64,000 nucleotides of DNA, taken from Terriglobia bacterium (GTDB lineage Bacteria; Acidobacteriota; Terriglobia; Terriglobales; Acidobacteriaceae). Below the pieces are notes generated by a model. The model was not told the origin of the DNA, did no database searches, and worked only from the letters and a program-made list of their open reading frames with translations. The position numbers were made by a program, and so were the translations under genes. The stretch covers positions 248,001-312,000 of the forward strand of contig JAIQEU010000001.1 of NCBI GenBank assembly GCA_020073665.1, written 5' to 3'. Numbering within the stretch: position 1 is the first letter of the stretch; the number at the start of each line of letters is the position of its first letter. Positions 50,264 to 59,849 of the stretch are shown piece after piece.

Positions 50264-52291
50264 ATGCGAATTCTCAAGACGCTTCTGCTGATCTGCTTGT
50301 CGTCACCGCTGCTGTTCTCCCAGAATGCCCCGCTTCACGGGATTGATTTGACTGATCTCGACCGCAAGGTGGATCCGTGCAATGACTTTTACGAGTTTGC
50401 CAACGGCACCTGGCGGGCAAATAACCCGATTCCGGCCTCGATGACCCGGTGGAGCAAGCGCTGGGCGGCGGGAGAGTCGAGCAAGGACAAGCTGAAGGAC
50501 ATCCTGGAAGAAGCGTCGCAGGTCAAGAACGCGCCCAAGGGCAGCACGGAGCAACTGATTGGCGACTACTACGGCGCGTGCATGGATGAGTCGCGAGTGA
50601 ACGCGCGCGGATTCGAACCGCTGAAGCCGTGGTTCGCCGAAGTCGACGGAATCAAGGATGCTGCCGGCCTGCAACGAGTGATGACGCATCTGCATGACGT
50701 CCTGCTGGTGGTGCCGTTCAGCTTGTCGGGTTCGCAGGACCCGCACAATCCCTCGCAGATCATGGCCGATGTGGCTGCCAGCGGGCTGACCCTGCCCGAC
50801 CGTGACTACTACATCAAGACCGAGCCGCGTTTCGTGGAGACTCGGCAGAAGTACAAAGAGCACATCGCCAAGATGTTCGAGATGGCCGGATCAAGCCCGG
50901 CGGACGCGACGGCTGCGGCGCAGACCGTGCTGGGGATGGAAACCAAACTGGCAGAAGCGTCGTTGGACTCGGTTAGCCTGCGCGATCCGGCGGCCACCGA
51001 CCACAAGTCCAGCTTCGCGCAGTTGCAGACCATGGCGCCACATGTCGACTGGGTGGCGTACTTCCAGCACAAGCAGCTTCCACAGGACGTGGACTTGAAT
51101 ATTCAGGAACCCAAGTTCATGACCGAAGTAGACCGGCAGATGCAGCAGACTTCGCTGGCCGACTGGAAGACCTATTTCAAGTGGCATCTGTTGAACGCGT
51201 TTGGGCCATATCTTTCGACGCCCTTTGTGGACGAAGACTTCGCGTTCAACGACAAGTACATCAGCGGCGCTACCGAGATCAAGCCGCGGTGGAAGCGCTG
51301 CGTGGAATCCAACGACCGCCTGCTGGGCGAGGCGCTGGGCAAGAAGTACGCAGAGAAGTACTTCCCGCCTGAGGCCAAGGCGCGCATGCAGGAGATGGTC
51401 AAGAACCTGCTGGGCGCGATGAAAGACGACATCGTCAGCTTGTCCTGGATGAGCGACGAGACCAAGCAGAAAGCCCTGGCCAAGATTGCGACCTTCTATC
51501 CGAAGATCGGCTATCCCGACAAGTGGAAGGACTACAGTTCGGTCAACATCAGACGCGATGCCTTTTTCGAAGACGTGGTCGAAGGCAGGCGGTTCGTGGT
51601 GGAAGACGACCGCATCACCATCGGCAAGCCGGTGGATCGGACGCGTTGGGGCATCACTCCGCCGACTTCCGACGCCTACTACAACCCGCTGTTGAACGAG
51701 ATTGTTTTCCCCGCCGGCATTCTGCAACCGCCGGCGTTCGACATGAAGGCAGTGGACGCGGTGAATTATGGAGCCATCGGCGTGGTGATCGGACACGAGA
51801 TTTCACATGGGTTCGATGACCAGGGAGCGCAGTTCGCCGCCGACGGAAGCCTGAAGAACTGGTGGACCGCGGAAGACCTGAAAAAATTCCAGGCCCGCGG
51901 GGCTTGCGTAGTGGACCAGTTCGAGAACTACTACATCGAGCCGGGCGTACATCACAACGGCAAACTGGTGCTGGGTGAGAGCATTGGCGACCTGGGCGGG
52001 GCCAGGATTGCCTATATGGCGTACCAGAAGTCCCTGCAAGGCAAGCCGCGTCCGGCGGACATTGACGGGTTCACGCCCGAACAGCAGTTCTTCATCGCCT
52101 GGGGACAGTTCCGCGGCGACGCCATCCGCATCGAGCAGCAGCGCCTGATGATGGAAGCCGACCCGCACCCGGTGGCGAAGTACCGGGTCAATGGGCCGGT
52201 ATCGAACCTGCTGGAATTCCGCAAGGCGTTTGCCTGCAAGGCCGACGCGCCCATGGTGCGGCCGGAGGGAAAGCGGTGTGAAGTGTGGTGA
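50264..52291 (+). CDS. M13 family (neprilysin/PepO-like) metallopeptidase
   Basis: 675 residues with a signal peptide (MRILKTLLLICLSS, cleavage near LLFSQ). N-terminal M13 domain (KVDPCNDFYEFANGTWRANN) and C-terminal catalytic domain with NPLLNEIVFPAGILQPP, the zinc motif H511-E512-I-S-H515 (GVVIGHEISHGFDDQG) and the third ligand Glu572 in GESIGDLGG, with Asp576. It degrades peptides in the periplasm or outside the cell. CAGGAGAA upstream supports the ATG; the open frame extends further but into repeat DNA. Confidence 0.93.
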   Translation: MRILKTLLLICLSSPLLFSQNAPLHGIDLTDLDRKVDPCNDFYEFANGTWRANNPIPASMTRWSKRWAAGESSKDKLKDILEEASQVKNAPKGSTEQLIGDYYGACMDESRVNARGFEPLKPWFAEVDGIKDAAGLQRVMTHLHDVLLVVPFSLSGSQDPHNPSQIMADVAASGLTLPDRDYYIKTEPRFVETRQKYKEHIAKMFEMAGSSPADATAAAQTVLGMETKLAEASLDSVSLRDPAATDHKSSFAQLQTMAPHVDWVAYFQHKQLPQDVDLNIQEPKFMTEVDRQMQQTSLADWKTYFKWHLLNAFGPYLSTPFVDEDFAFNDKYISGATEIKPRWKRCVESNDRLLGEALGKKYAEKYFPPEAKARMQEMVKNLLGAMKDDIVSLSWMSDETKQKALAKIATFYPKIGYPDKWKDYSSVNIRRDAFFEDVVEGRRFVVEDDRITIGKPVDRTRWGITPPTSDAYYNPLLNEIVFPAGILQPPAFDMKAVDAVNYGAIGVVIGHEISHGFDDQGAQFAADGSLKNWWTAEDLKKFQARGACVVDQFENYYIEPGVHHNGKLVLGESIGDLGGARIAYMAYQKSLQGKPRPADIDGFTPEQQFFIAWGQFRGDAIRIEQQRLMMEADPHPVAKYRVNGPVSNLLEFRKAFACKADAPMVRPEGKRCEVW

Positions 52292-52296
52292 AAAAT

Positions 52297-52378
52297 CAGT
52301 CGTCGGTCGTCAGTCTTCCGTCGTCAGGAAACGGTTGTTCTTGGCTGACGACGCAGGACGGATGACGGACGACTGTCT
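52297..52378. repeat. 7-bp repeat arrays (CAGTCGT / ACGGACG types) between M13 and M48 genes
   Basis: Four units from 52297 (CAGTCGT, CGGTCGT, CAGTCTT, CCGTCGT) face five units at 52344-52378 (GCTGACG through ACTGTCT). The two blocks are roughly inverted relative to each other and lie between convergent stops. Confidence 0.75.
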
Positions 52379-53767
52379 TCATTTCACTCGGAGGCTCTTC
52401 AGCATCTGCTCAAACGTGGGTCGCAGCGCGGTGAAGTCCTTGTCGGGTGCGATGAATACCAGGTAGAGCAGGGATCCGTCGCGGCGTTCGGTGGTGACCA
52501 GCCAGTCTCTTTCCCGCGCCGGGCGACCGTTTTCCTGGATTGGTGAGTTGCCGATCAAGTCGACCGACTTGCCGGGGGCGCCGTTTACGCGAATGGTTTC
52601 GTCGCTGCCAATCTCTCGCAGGTCGGGATTGGACTGGCGCAGCGAAGCCAGCAGTTCGTGGGTGTCCTGATCCAGGCTGGCGCTCAGATCCTCGGGCTGG
52701 TAGGCGCTGATCATGACCCCGAAGGCAACGGCATTGTCCGAGACGCCGCTCTGGGGAGCAATGGTCACGGACGAAGTCTGGTCGCCGAAGGTCTGCCAGT
52801 TCTCCGGATAAGAAATCTGGAAGTCGTTGTGGTTCAGAGTCTGCATGCGGGTGCTGGGCGACACGTCGCTGCCGGGCGAAACCTCGGCACTGGCTGGGCC
52901 ACCCTGTTTCTGCTGCGCGGCAATCTGCTGCGCGGTCAGCGGCGTCATGCCTGACACTTCCTGCTTGATCTGGCGAAAGTCGGCGCTGTCGCCCAGGTAG
53001 TGGGATTTGGCGGGCAGGGTGCGCACTTCGGCGGACACGTACTGCACGCGGTTGCCGGGGTCGGGGTGATCGCTGAAGAATTGTGCCGAGCGGGCGCCGC
53101 CCTGTGCCTGAATCTTGGTGAAAAACTGGGCCATGGCATGGGGATCGAAGCCGGTGTCGTACATAATGTCGGCACCGAGCAGGTCCGCTTCCTTTTCGGA
53201 CTGGCGGGAGTTCTTCAAGAAATAGGAATTAGCCCCGAAGGAAATGCCGAGCGACGCCATTTGGGCCAAGGCTCCGCGACCCATGACCCCTCCCAGGATG
53301 GCCAGCGGGAGTTGCGCCGCCATCTGTTTACTGGCAGAGCGAGTGCCGTGGCGCTGCACCACGTGCGAAATCTCGTGCGCAATTACGCCCGCGAGTTCGG
53401 CTTCATTGTCGGCGGCCTGGATGGTGCCCAGATTCACGTACACCGGGCCTCCGGGAAGCGCAAAGGCGTTGATCTCTTTTTGATTCACCACATGAAAACT
53501 GTAAGGCCATTTTTCGCCGGGCGCGTGCGCGGCCAATTGCTTGCCCAGCCGTTGCACGTATTGCGAAATCGGGCTGGAATCAGGTAGCACGGGCAGTTGC
53601 TTGGGTACCTGGGCTGCAGCCTGCTGGCCGGCCTGCACCTCCTCCTGAGCGGAGAAAAGATCGAAACCGTGGGAGGGCTCGACGCGGGCCTGGAGCAATT
53701 GCGGGGCAGCCAGGCAGAAGGCCAGCAGCGCGGCCGGGCAGCGGGTGGCAAGCGTTTGGGATTTCAT
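52379..53767 (-). CDS. M48 family (BepA/YfgC-like) metalloprotease
   Basis: 462 residues with a signal peptide (to about QARVE, 30). The M48 core contains NAFALPGGPVYVNLG, zinc motif H131-E-I-S-H135 (AGVIAHEISHVVQRHG) and third ligand Glu193 in SEKEADLLGADIMY. The C-terminal part (~320-460: FQISYPENWQTFG ... WLVTTERRDGSLLYLVFIAP) looks like a PsbP/DUF1795-type domain rather than the TPR domain of E. coli BepA. It is probably a periplasmic protease for outer-membrane quality control. GAGAGGAG precedes the ATG. Confidence 0.9.
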   Translation of the reverse strand: MKSQTLATRCPAALLAFCLAAPQLLQARVEPSHGFDLFSAQEEVQAGQQAAAQVPKQLPVLPDSSPISQYVQRLGKQLAAHAPGEKWPYSFHVVNQKEINAFALPGGPVYVNLGTIQAADNEAELAGVIAHEISHVVQRHGTRSASKQMAAQLPLAILGGVMGRGALAQMASLGISFGANSYFLKNSRQSEKEADLLGADIMYDTGFDPHAMAQFFTKIQAQGGARSAQFFSDHPDPGNRVQYVSAEVRTLPAKSHYLGDSADFRQIKQEVSGMTPLTAQQIAAQQKQGGPASAEVSPGSDVSPSTRMQTLNHNDFQISYPENWQTFGDQTSSVTIAPQSGVSDNAVAFGVMISAYQPEDLSASLDQDTHELLASLRQSNPDLREIGSDETIRVNGAPGKSVDLIGNSPIQENGRPARERDWLVTTERRDGSLLYLVFIAPDKDFTALRPTFEQMLKSLRVK

Positions 53768-53972
53768 GGCTCCTCTCGATTCTCGCTCTGGAGAGCGGGC
53801 GAAAGCAAATCGCGGGAAACGTTTCTCCCTGCAATATTAGATGCTTGCCGTGGCGTGACCGCAATCGGCGCGTCCCCAGGGGACTTGAACAGCAGTGCGA
53901 AGAAAAGGGTCAGCAAGAAAAAAATCAGGCGCCGTTTGTGGCGCCTGTGGAGAAGGTGTTTGATGCGCGGGC

Positions 53973-55133
<1,161 letters not shown>

Positions 55134-55492
55134 AAGGTCTTTCCAGTCCTGGGTGTTTCCTGGGAGAGCATGCTACCTGCAATCCTGGAAAGCGACAAAT
55201 TTTGTCACTCTCTTGGCGGCAACCACAGTGAAATAGAGCAAACCACTCGCCATCCTCAAGTCCACTACCCAGATCGTCTTCCTATAAGACTTTAGATGCG
55301 TATAGCGGCGAAAGGGAGGCACTTAGCAGTTTGGGGGCGCGGCGCAAGTAAGAAATAGTTTGCGCATCCGGGAAGATTCTTGGCGCATCGTGGGAATTCC
55401 CGCAGCCGCACCCTGTGGCGGTGACCCGACGTAACTGGCAGGTGAAATTCGCCCCGGCTAGCATCAAAAAAATGCCTTTCGGGGAGAAACAC
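55134..55492. other. intergenic region between divergent genes
   Basis: No gene seen in 359 bp. GACAAA-T-TTTGTC (55194-55206) is a near-perfect palindrome ~60 bp upstream of the ATPase start and could be an operator. Nothing else stands out. Confidence 0.4.
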
Positions 55493-56983
55493 GTGCGTCA
55501 TTTAGGCTGGTTTTCACTGGGGAGCGTCCTGTTCCTTTCGTTTGGCCTGGCAGCCTCACGAATGGGGTTTCCGACATTACTGGCGGCACAGACCGGGAAA
55601 CTGGTTCCCGCGTCGAAGACATCGATTCCGACCAATGCCCGGCCTGCGGAAATTCCCGCACCTGTGGTTCCGAATGTTCCCCCTGGCAGCGCTCTTTATG
55701 TCGCCAAGCGAGGAGACAGCGTCGTCTCGGTGGCCCGGCGCTATGTTTCCCAAACCTCGTTCCTGACTTCCAGTGAGTTGGCGGAGGCCATCCGCAAAGC
55801 CAACGGCGATCTGCAGGGTACTTTTCTGAAGTCTGGACAGCCGGTGATTGTTCCCGGCATTCTGGCTGTCCCAATCGTTGAGAAATCGGTCCCGGTGGCC
55901 CGCGACTTTGAAGTGCGCGCCGTGTATTTGACCGGCGTGATGGCCGGAAGCGACCGTGGCCTGAAGATTATCCGCCGCTGGCGTGAACTGGGCGGAAATG
56001 CCGTGGTTTTTGACGTGAAAGACAGCGACGGCATCGTCAATATTCCATTCGATCATCCGCTCGCGAGCGGCGGCCACAAGCCGTATATCCGTGATTTACC
56101 CAAGCTGACCCACTTCCTGCATTCCCAAGGCATGCACGCCATTGCGCGCGTAGCCATATTTAGAGACGAACAGCTGGTGGTAACGCATCCTGAGCTGGCG
56201 GTAAAATCCCACAAGAGCGGCCAGGCCTGGCGCGAAAACGGCAAGCTGGTCTGGACTGACCCCTCGCAGCCCAAGGTGCAAGAGTTTGACATCGCCCTGG
56301 CGAAGAAAGCAGCCGAGTCTGGCGCCGACGAGATCCAGTTTGACTACGTGCGATTCCCTGCCGAAGGCGACCAGAAGGACGCCAGTTTCGTTTTCCAGGC
56401 GGCGCATCCGGAATGGCATCGCGCAGACGTCATTGCGGATTTCCTTAAGCATGCCTACGCCGAACTTCACCCCACGGGCGTGTTGCTCTCGCTCGATGTC
56501 TTTGGAATCATGGCCTGGCAGCGTCCGGTGGACCTGGCGCATACCGGCCAGGACATTGTAAAGATGTCCCAGTATTGTGACGTGCTGTCGCCCATGATCT
56601 ATCCCTCGCACTTCTTTGGTATGGACGGAATCGCCCGCCCCGGCGACGCGCCGGAGCACTTTATCGGAGAGTCGATGGATCGCTTCGAAAAGATCACCAA
56701 GGGCACGGATGTGGTGATCCGGCCATGGCTGCAGGCCTTTGCGTGGCGCACCAAGACCTATTCGCCCAAGTACATTGAGACCCAGGTGCTGACCGCGAAA
56801 AACAAGGGCGGAATCGGTTTCTTGTTCTGGAACGCCAACAACGATTACAGCAAGCCGTACGCGGCCATGCCGGAGATGCGGGCGGCCAAGGGGCAATATT
56901 TCCGCGGGGATGAAGTAGCGGGAAGCGTGCGAGCCGGGTTGACGCCGGAAACCGGCGCGATTACCGGGACTGCAAGCCATTAA
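55493..56983 (+). CDS. exported LysM plus putative glycosyl-hydrolase (DUF4015-type) protein
   Basis: 496 residues from a GTG that has GGGGAG six bases upstream; an ATG 21 bp earlier lacks one. Signal peptide or anchor (FSLGSVLFLSFGLAA), then a LysM-like segment (ALYVAKRGDSVVSVARRYV ... LKSGQPVIVPG), then a TIM-barrel glycosidase-like domain: VRAVYLTGVMAGS, NAVVFDVKDSDG, ADEIQFDYVRFPAEG, LLSLDVFGIMAW, CDVLSPMIYPSHF and GGIGFLFWNANNDY. These are the signatures of the DUF4015 'putative glycosyl hydrolase' family. It probably acts on cell-wall or surface polysaccharide. Confidence 0.82.
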   Translation: MRHLGWFSLGSVLFLSFGLAASRMGFPTLLAAQTGKLVPASKTSIPTNARPAEIPAPVVPNVPPGSALYVAKRGDSVVSVARRYVSQTSFLTSSELAEAIRKANGDLQGTFLKSGQPVIVPGILAVPIVEKSVPVARDFEVRAVYLTGVMAGSDRGLKIIRRWRELGGNAVVFDVKDSDGIVNIPFDHPLASGGHKPYIRDLPKLTHFLHSQGMHAIARVAIFRDEQLVVTHPELAVKSHKSGQAWRENGKLVWTDPSQPKVQEFDIALAKKAAESGADEIQFDYVRFPAEGDQKDASFVFQAAHPEWHRADVIADFLKHAYAELHPTGVLLSLDVFGIMAWQRPVDLAHTGQDIVKMSQYCDVLSPMIYPSHFFGMDGIARPGDAPEHFIGESMDRFEKITKGTDVVIRPWLQAFAWRTKTYSPKYIETQVLTAKNKGGIGFLFWNANNDYSKPYAAMPEMRAAKGQYFRGDEVAGSVRAGLTPETGAITGTASH

Positions 56984-57070
56984 TCGACCCTCGGGAGACC
57001 TCTGAAACATCTCCCCGACGTGCTGTTTCACCGCCCACGTTTTTCCCACAGCCATGGCCCAAAAGGCCCC

Positions 57071-57098
57071 TTGGAGCACCGCCCTCCTCGGTTATAAT
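57071..57098 (+). promoter_or_regulatory. sigma70-type promoter of ilvE
   Basis: TTGGAG (57071-57076), 16-bp spacer, perfect TATAAT (57093-57098); leader of ~100 nt to the ilvE ATG. Confidence 0.55.
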
Positions 57099-57203
57099 TA
57101 CGCCTAATTTGTTGCCGTGCTCTGCCCGCGGCGGCCTTGCACCTGAGCGAAAAAACGCATCCTCCAGCGATAGTGGCGAATCTTTCTGATCTAAGGAGTG
57201 CTC

Positions 57204-58151
57204 ATGGCGATTCAGAAGACGGAAAAGATCTGGCATAACGGCAAACTTATCCCCTGGGACGACGCCCAACTTCATGTGATGTCGCACGTAGTGAACTACG
57301 GTTCGTCCGTGTTCGAGGGGATCCGCTGTTACGCGCTGCCCAAAGGGCCAGCCATTTTCCGCGCCAATGAACACATGCAGCGTCTGCTCGACTCGAGCAA
57401 AATCTATCGCATTGACGTGGACTACACTCGCGACGAACTGGTCGCCGGCATGGTGGACCTGGTAAAGACCAATGGAGTGTCGCCGTGCTACATCCGTCCC
57501 ATCGTGCTGCGCGGCTACGGAGAAGCGGGCGTGAACCCGTTCAATTCGCCGACCGAAGTCTACATCTGCAATTACCCGTGGGGAAAATATCTGGGCACTG
57601 ACGCCGGGCAGGGCGTGGATGTGTGCGTGTCGTCGTGGACGCGGATTGCGCCCAACACGCTCCCGGCCATCGCCAAGTCCGGCGCCAATTACATGAATTC
57701 GCAGCTCATCAAGATGGAAGCCATCCTGAACGGCTACGTGGAAGGCATCGCGCTCGACGCCAACGGCTACGTCAGCGAAGGCTCGGGCGAGAACATCTTC
57801 CTGGTGCGCAACGGCACGCTGCAAACCGCGCCCCTGGGCAATTCGGTGCTGCCGGGCATCACCCGGGACTCGGTGTTACGCATCGCGGGCGAGCTGGGAA
57901 TCCCGGTGGTGGAGCAGGGGATCCCGCGGGAGATGCTGTACATCGCGGAGGAAGCCTTCTTCAGCGGCACGGCGGCGGAGATTACGCCGATCCGGTCGGT
58001 GGACAAGATCAGTGTAGGCAAGGGCGTGATGGGGCCCATCACGCGGGCGATCCAGAAGGAGTTTTATGCCATCGTACGCGGCGAGAAAGATGACCGCTTC
58101 GGCTGGCTGACCCCGGTACCGGTGGGCACCAAGCAGCCGGTCAGCGTGTAA
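57204..58151 (+). CDS. ilvE: branched-chain amino acid aminotransferase
   Basis: 315 residues, fold type IV. IWHNGKLIPWDDAQLHVMSH at the start, YGSSVFEGIRCYAL, PLP lysine Lys158 in AIAKSGANYMNSQLIKMEA, the class-IV signature around IALDANGYVSEGSGENIF, and FFSGTAAEITPIRSVDKI. It performs the last step of Leu/Ile/Val synthesis with glutamate as amino donor. AAGGAG (57193-57198) is the ribosome-binding site; an ATG 6 bp upstream overlaps it. Confidence 0.93.
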   Translation: MAIQKTEKIWHNGKLIPWDDAQLHVMSHVVNYGSSVFEGIRCYALPKGPAIFRANEHMQRLLDSSKIYRIDVDYTRDELVAGMVDLVKTNGVSPCYIRPIVLRGYGEAGVNPFNSPTEVYICNYPWGKYLGTDAGQGVDVCVSSWTRIAPNTLPAIAKSGANYMNSQLIKMEAILNGYVEGIALDANGYVSEGSGENIFLVRNGTLQTAPLGNSVLPGITRDSVLRIAGELGIPVVEQGIPREMLYIAEEAFFSGTAAEITPIRSVDKISVGKGVMGPITRAIQKEFYAIVRGEKDDRFGWLTPVPVGTKQPVSV

Positions 58152-58256
58152 GAACCAATTTTCACCGTCTCGACTGTGGCAGGGGCGCCGCGAGCGCCGC
58201 TTCCGTATTTTTCCGGTTAACCGCAAGATCTAACGCTTCACTATAAGGAGAACACC

Positions 58257-58799
58257 ATGGTAGCACCTCAGCAGGGTCTCACTCCGGAGTTTGCCGCGGG
58301 CTATCGCGAGATGATGCTCCAGGGCCTGGCGCGAGAAACAGAAATCACCAAGAAGGTCCTGGCAGCGGTCCCCGACGCCAAGGCTGATTACCGTCCCGAT
58401 CCCAGCGCCCGCACCGCCTGGGAACTGGCCTGGCACCTGGCCAATACCGATGTGCAATTCCTCAACGGGATTGCCGACCTGAAATTCAATATGGAGAACC
58501 CCGAAACCAAACCGAAGACCATCGCCGAGGTGGTGGCCTGGTACGACAAGAACATTGCCCGCGGCGCCGAACGGGTCCGGGCGCTGACGCCCGAGCAACT
58601 GTGCACGCCCATCGAGTTCTTCGGCGTGTTTAACCTTCCGGCGGTCATGTATCTGGGGTTCCTCAACAACCACTCCATTCATCATCGCGGAGAGCTGGCG
58701 ACCTACCTGCGTCCCATGGGTTCGAAAGTTCCGTCGATTTATGGCGGAAGTTACGACGAGCCCTTCCAGCCGGGCGCACCTGCGGAATCCGCTGCTTAG
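58257..58799 (+). CDS. DinB-family putative metalloenzyme
   Basis: 180 residues, four-helix bundle with the DinB three-histidine site: His60 in WELAWHLANTD and the NNHSIHHRGELATYLRPMG segment. ATAAGGAG precedes the ATG. It shares layout with the DinB protein at 22449 (VPSIYG near the end of both). It ends 24 bp before a strong terminator. Confidence 0.85.
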   Translation: MVAPQQGLTPEFAAGYREMMLQGLARETEITKKVLAAVPDAKADYRPDPSARTAWELAWHLANTDVQFLNGIADLKFNMENPETKPKTIAEVVAWYDKNIARGAERVRALTPEQLCTPIEFFGVFNLPAVMYLGFLNNHSIHHRGELATYLRPMGSKVPSIYGGSYDEPFQPGAPAESAA

Positions 58800-58823
58800 A
58801 GTTTTCGGCAAGAAATGGTGAGA

Positions 58824-58849
58824 AGCCGCCCTGCGGGGCGGCTTTTTTT
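58824..58849 (+). terminator. intrinsic terminator after the DinB gene
   Basis: AGCCGCCC-TGC-GGGGCGGCT followed by seven T. The last T bases overlap the stop codon (58848-58850) of the convergent PIN toxin gene. Confidence 0.9.
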
Positions 58850-59243
58850 ATCGCCCGGCCCAGACAGAAGGCACGTCATATCTTTGAATGTCACGATCCG
58901 CTGTCAAGAGAGTCAAGCCTTCACTACGCGCCTGAGCGACCAACAGACGGTCAAATGGATCACGATGATGGTAGGGCAGATCGAAAACCCCCAAAGCGTG
59001 GCCTTGATTCACAGGAAGAGGCCGAAGCCCGAGACGCGCTGACTCTCGTGGCACAAGCACCCGCGGCGGCCCGGGCAAATTGAGCTTGCCCAGAGCGGAT
59101 TTAATCGCTATCTCCCAGGCGCTCGCTGCCGAGAAATAGAGTTCATGTTGAGGGTCTTCCAGCAGTTCAGTCGCATCCGGATTGAGACGCTGGGTTGCGC
59201 TAACGCTCCATATCCATGTCACGGTATCGACCAGCAGCCTCAC
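58848..59243 (-). CDS. PIN-domain toxin (VapC-like)
   Basis: 131 residues. The four acidic PIN residues are Asp6 (LLVDTVTWIW), Glu44 (SAASAWEIAIKSALGKL), Asp98 (RDPFDRLLVAQA) and Asp116 (LTADRDIQRY). The VapC-like group with this SAxSxWEIAIK segment is an RNase toxin paired with a Phd/YefM antitoxin, here the overlapping upstream gene (4 bp, ATGA). Its stop lies in the T tract of the convergent terminator. Confidence 0.9.
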   Translation of the reverse strand: MRLLVDTVTWIWSVSATQRLNPDATELLEDPQHELYFSAASAWEIAIKSALGKLNLPGPPRVLVPRESARLGLRPLPVNQGHALGVFDLPYHHRDPFDRLLVAQARSEGLTLLTADRDIQRYDVPSVWAGR

Positions 59244-59554
59244 CGCCTTGCCCGCTTCTTTTCGGATTTCCCCGCTTTCACCTGCGATGGCTTCTTTCGT
59301 TTGGCTCCCTCGCCCTTGGGTTCTTCTCCCTCGAATAATGCCAGCAGATCATCAGGCAGCGGTGCGTCAAAGTCATCTGCCATCCAGATTTGCCCCTGGA
59401 GGAAGCCCAGTGGACGACGCCCCTGCTGCACCACAACCGGGATCAATTTCGCCACCGCCACACCCGCACGGGAAATAATAATTTCCTCTCCACCTTCTAC
59501 CCGCCTCAGCAGGCTCGACAGGTGGGTCTTGGCATCGTGAACATTCACTTCCAC
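59240..59554 (-). CDS. Phd/YefM-type antitoxin with a long basic tail
   Basis: 104 residues. N-terminal Phd fold: MEVNVHDAKTHLSSLLRRVE, EEIIISRAGVAVAKLIPV, then the toxin-wrapping segment GFLQGQIWMADDFDAPLPDDLLALFEGEE. The last ~25 residues are an unusual Lys/Arg-rich tail (AKRKKPSQVKAGKSEKKRARR in part). It should neutralise the PIN toxin and repress the operon. Two GGACTAAGTC repeats lie just upstream. Confidence 0.88.
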   Translation of the reverse strand: MEVNVHDAKTHLSSLLRRVEGGEEIIISRAGVAVAKLIPVVVQQGRRPLGFLQGQIWMADDFDAPLPDDLLALFEGEEPKGEGAKRKKPSQVKAGKSEKKRARR

Positions 59555-59566
59555 GGCCCCAGTGTG

Positions 59567-59589
59567 GACTAAGTCCGCGGACTAAGTCA
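59567..59589. promoter_or_regulatory. repeated operator of the toxin-antitoxin operon
   Basis: GGACTAAGTCC at 59567-59577 and GGACTAAGTCA at 59579-59589, each nearly palindromic, 12 bp apart and 13 bp upstream of the antitoxin ATG. This fits cooperative binding of a Phd-type repressor. Confidence 0.6.
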
Positions 59590-59849
59590 AGACCCAAGAT
59601 CCGACATTATGCTACGGACAAAATTGGGAATGCTGCAAACATGACAGCCAGCCGGAGCCCAAGAATCCCACCCAAAACAGCGCTCCAGGAGCACCTATCA
59701 GTAACCATAGGCCGTCCAGCGCCCGCCCATAGCTTAACTATGCCACTCGCGACTCATGGCTTCGTACCGATAGGCCCATTACTTCAGTCATCTTGGGCGC
59801 GGTGACGTTTCGGTTCATCATACGAGTTGGTCTCTGGGGGAAGTGTCGA

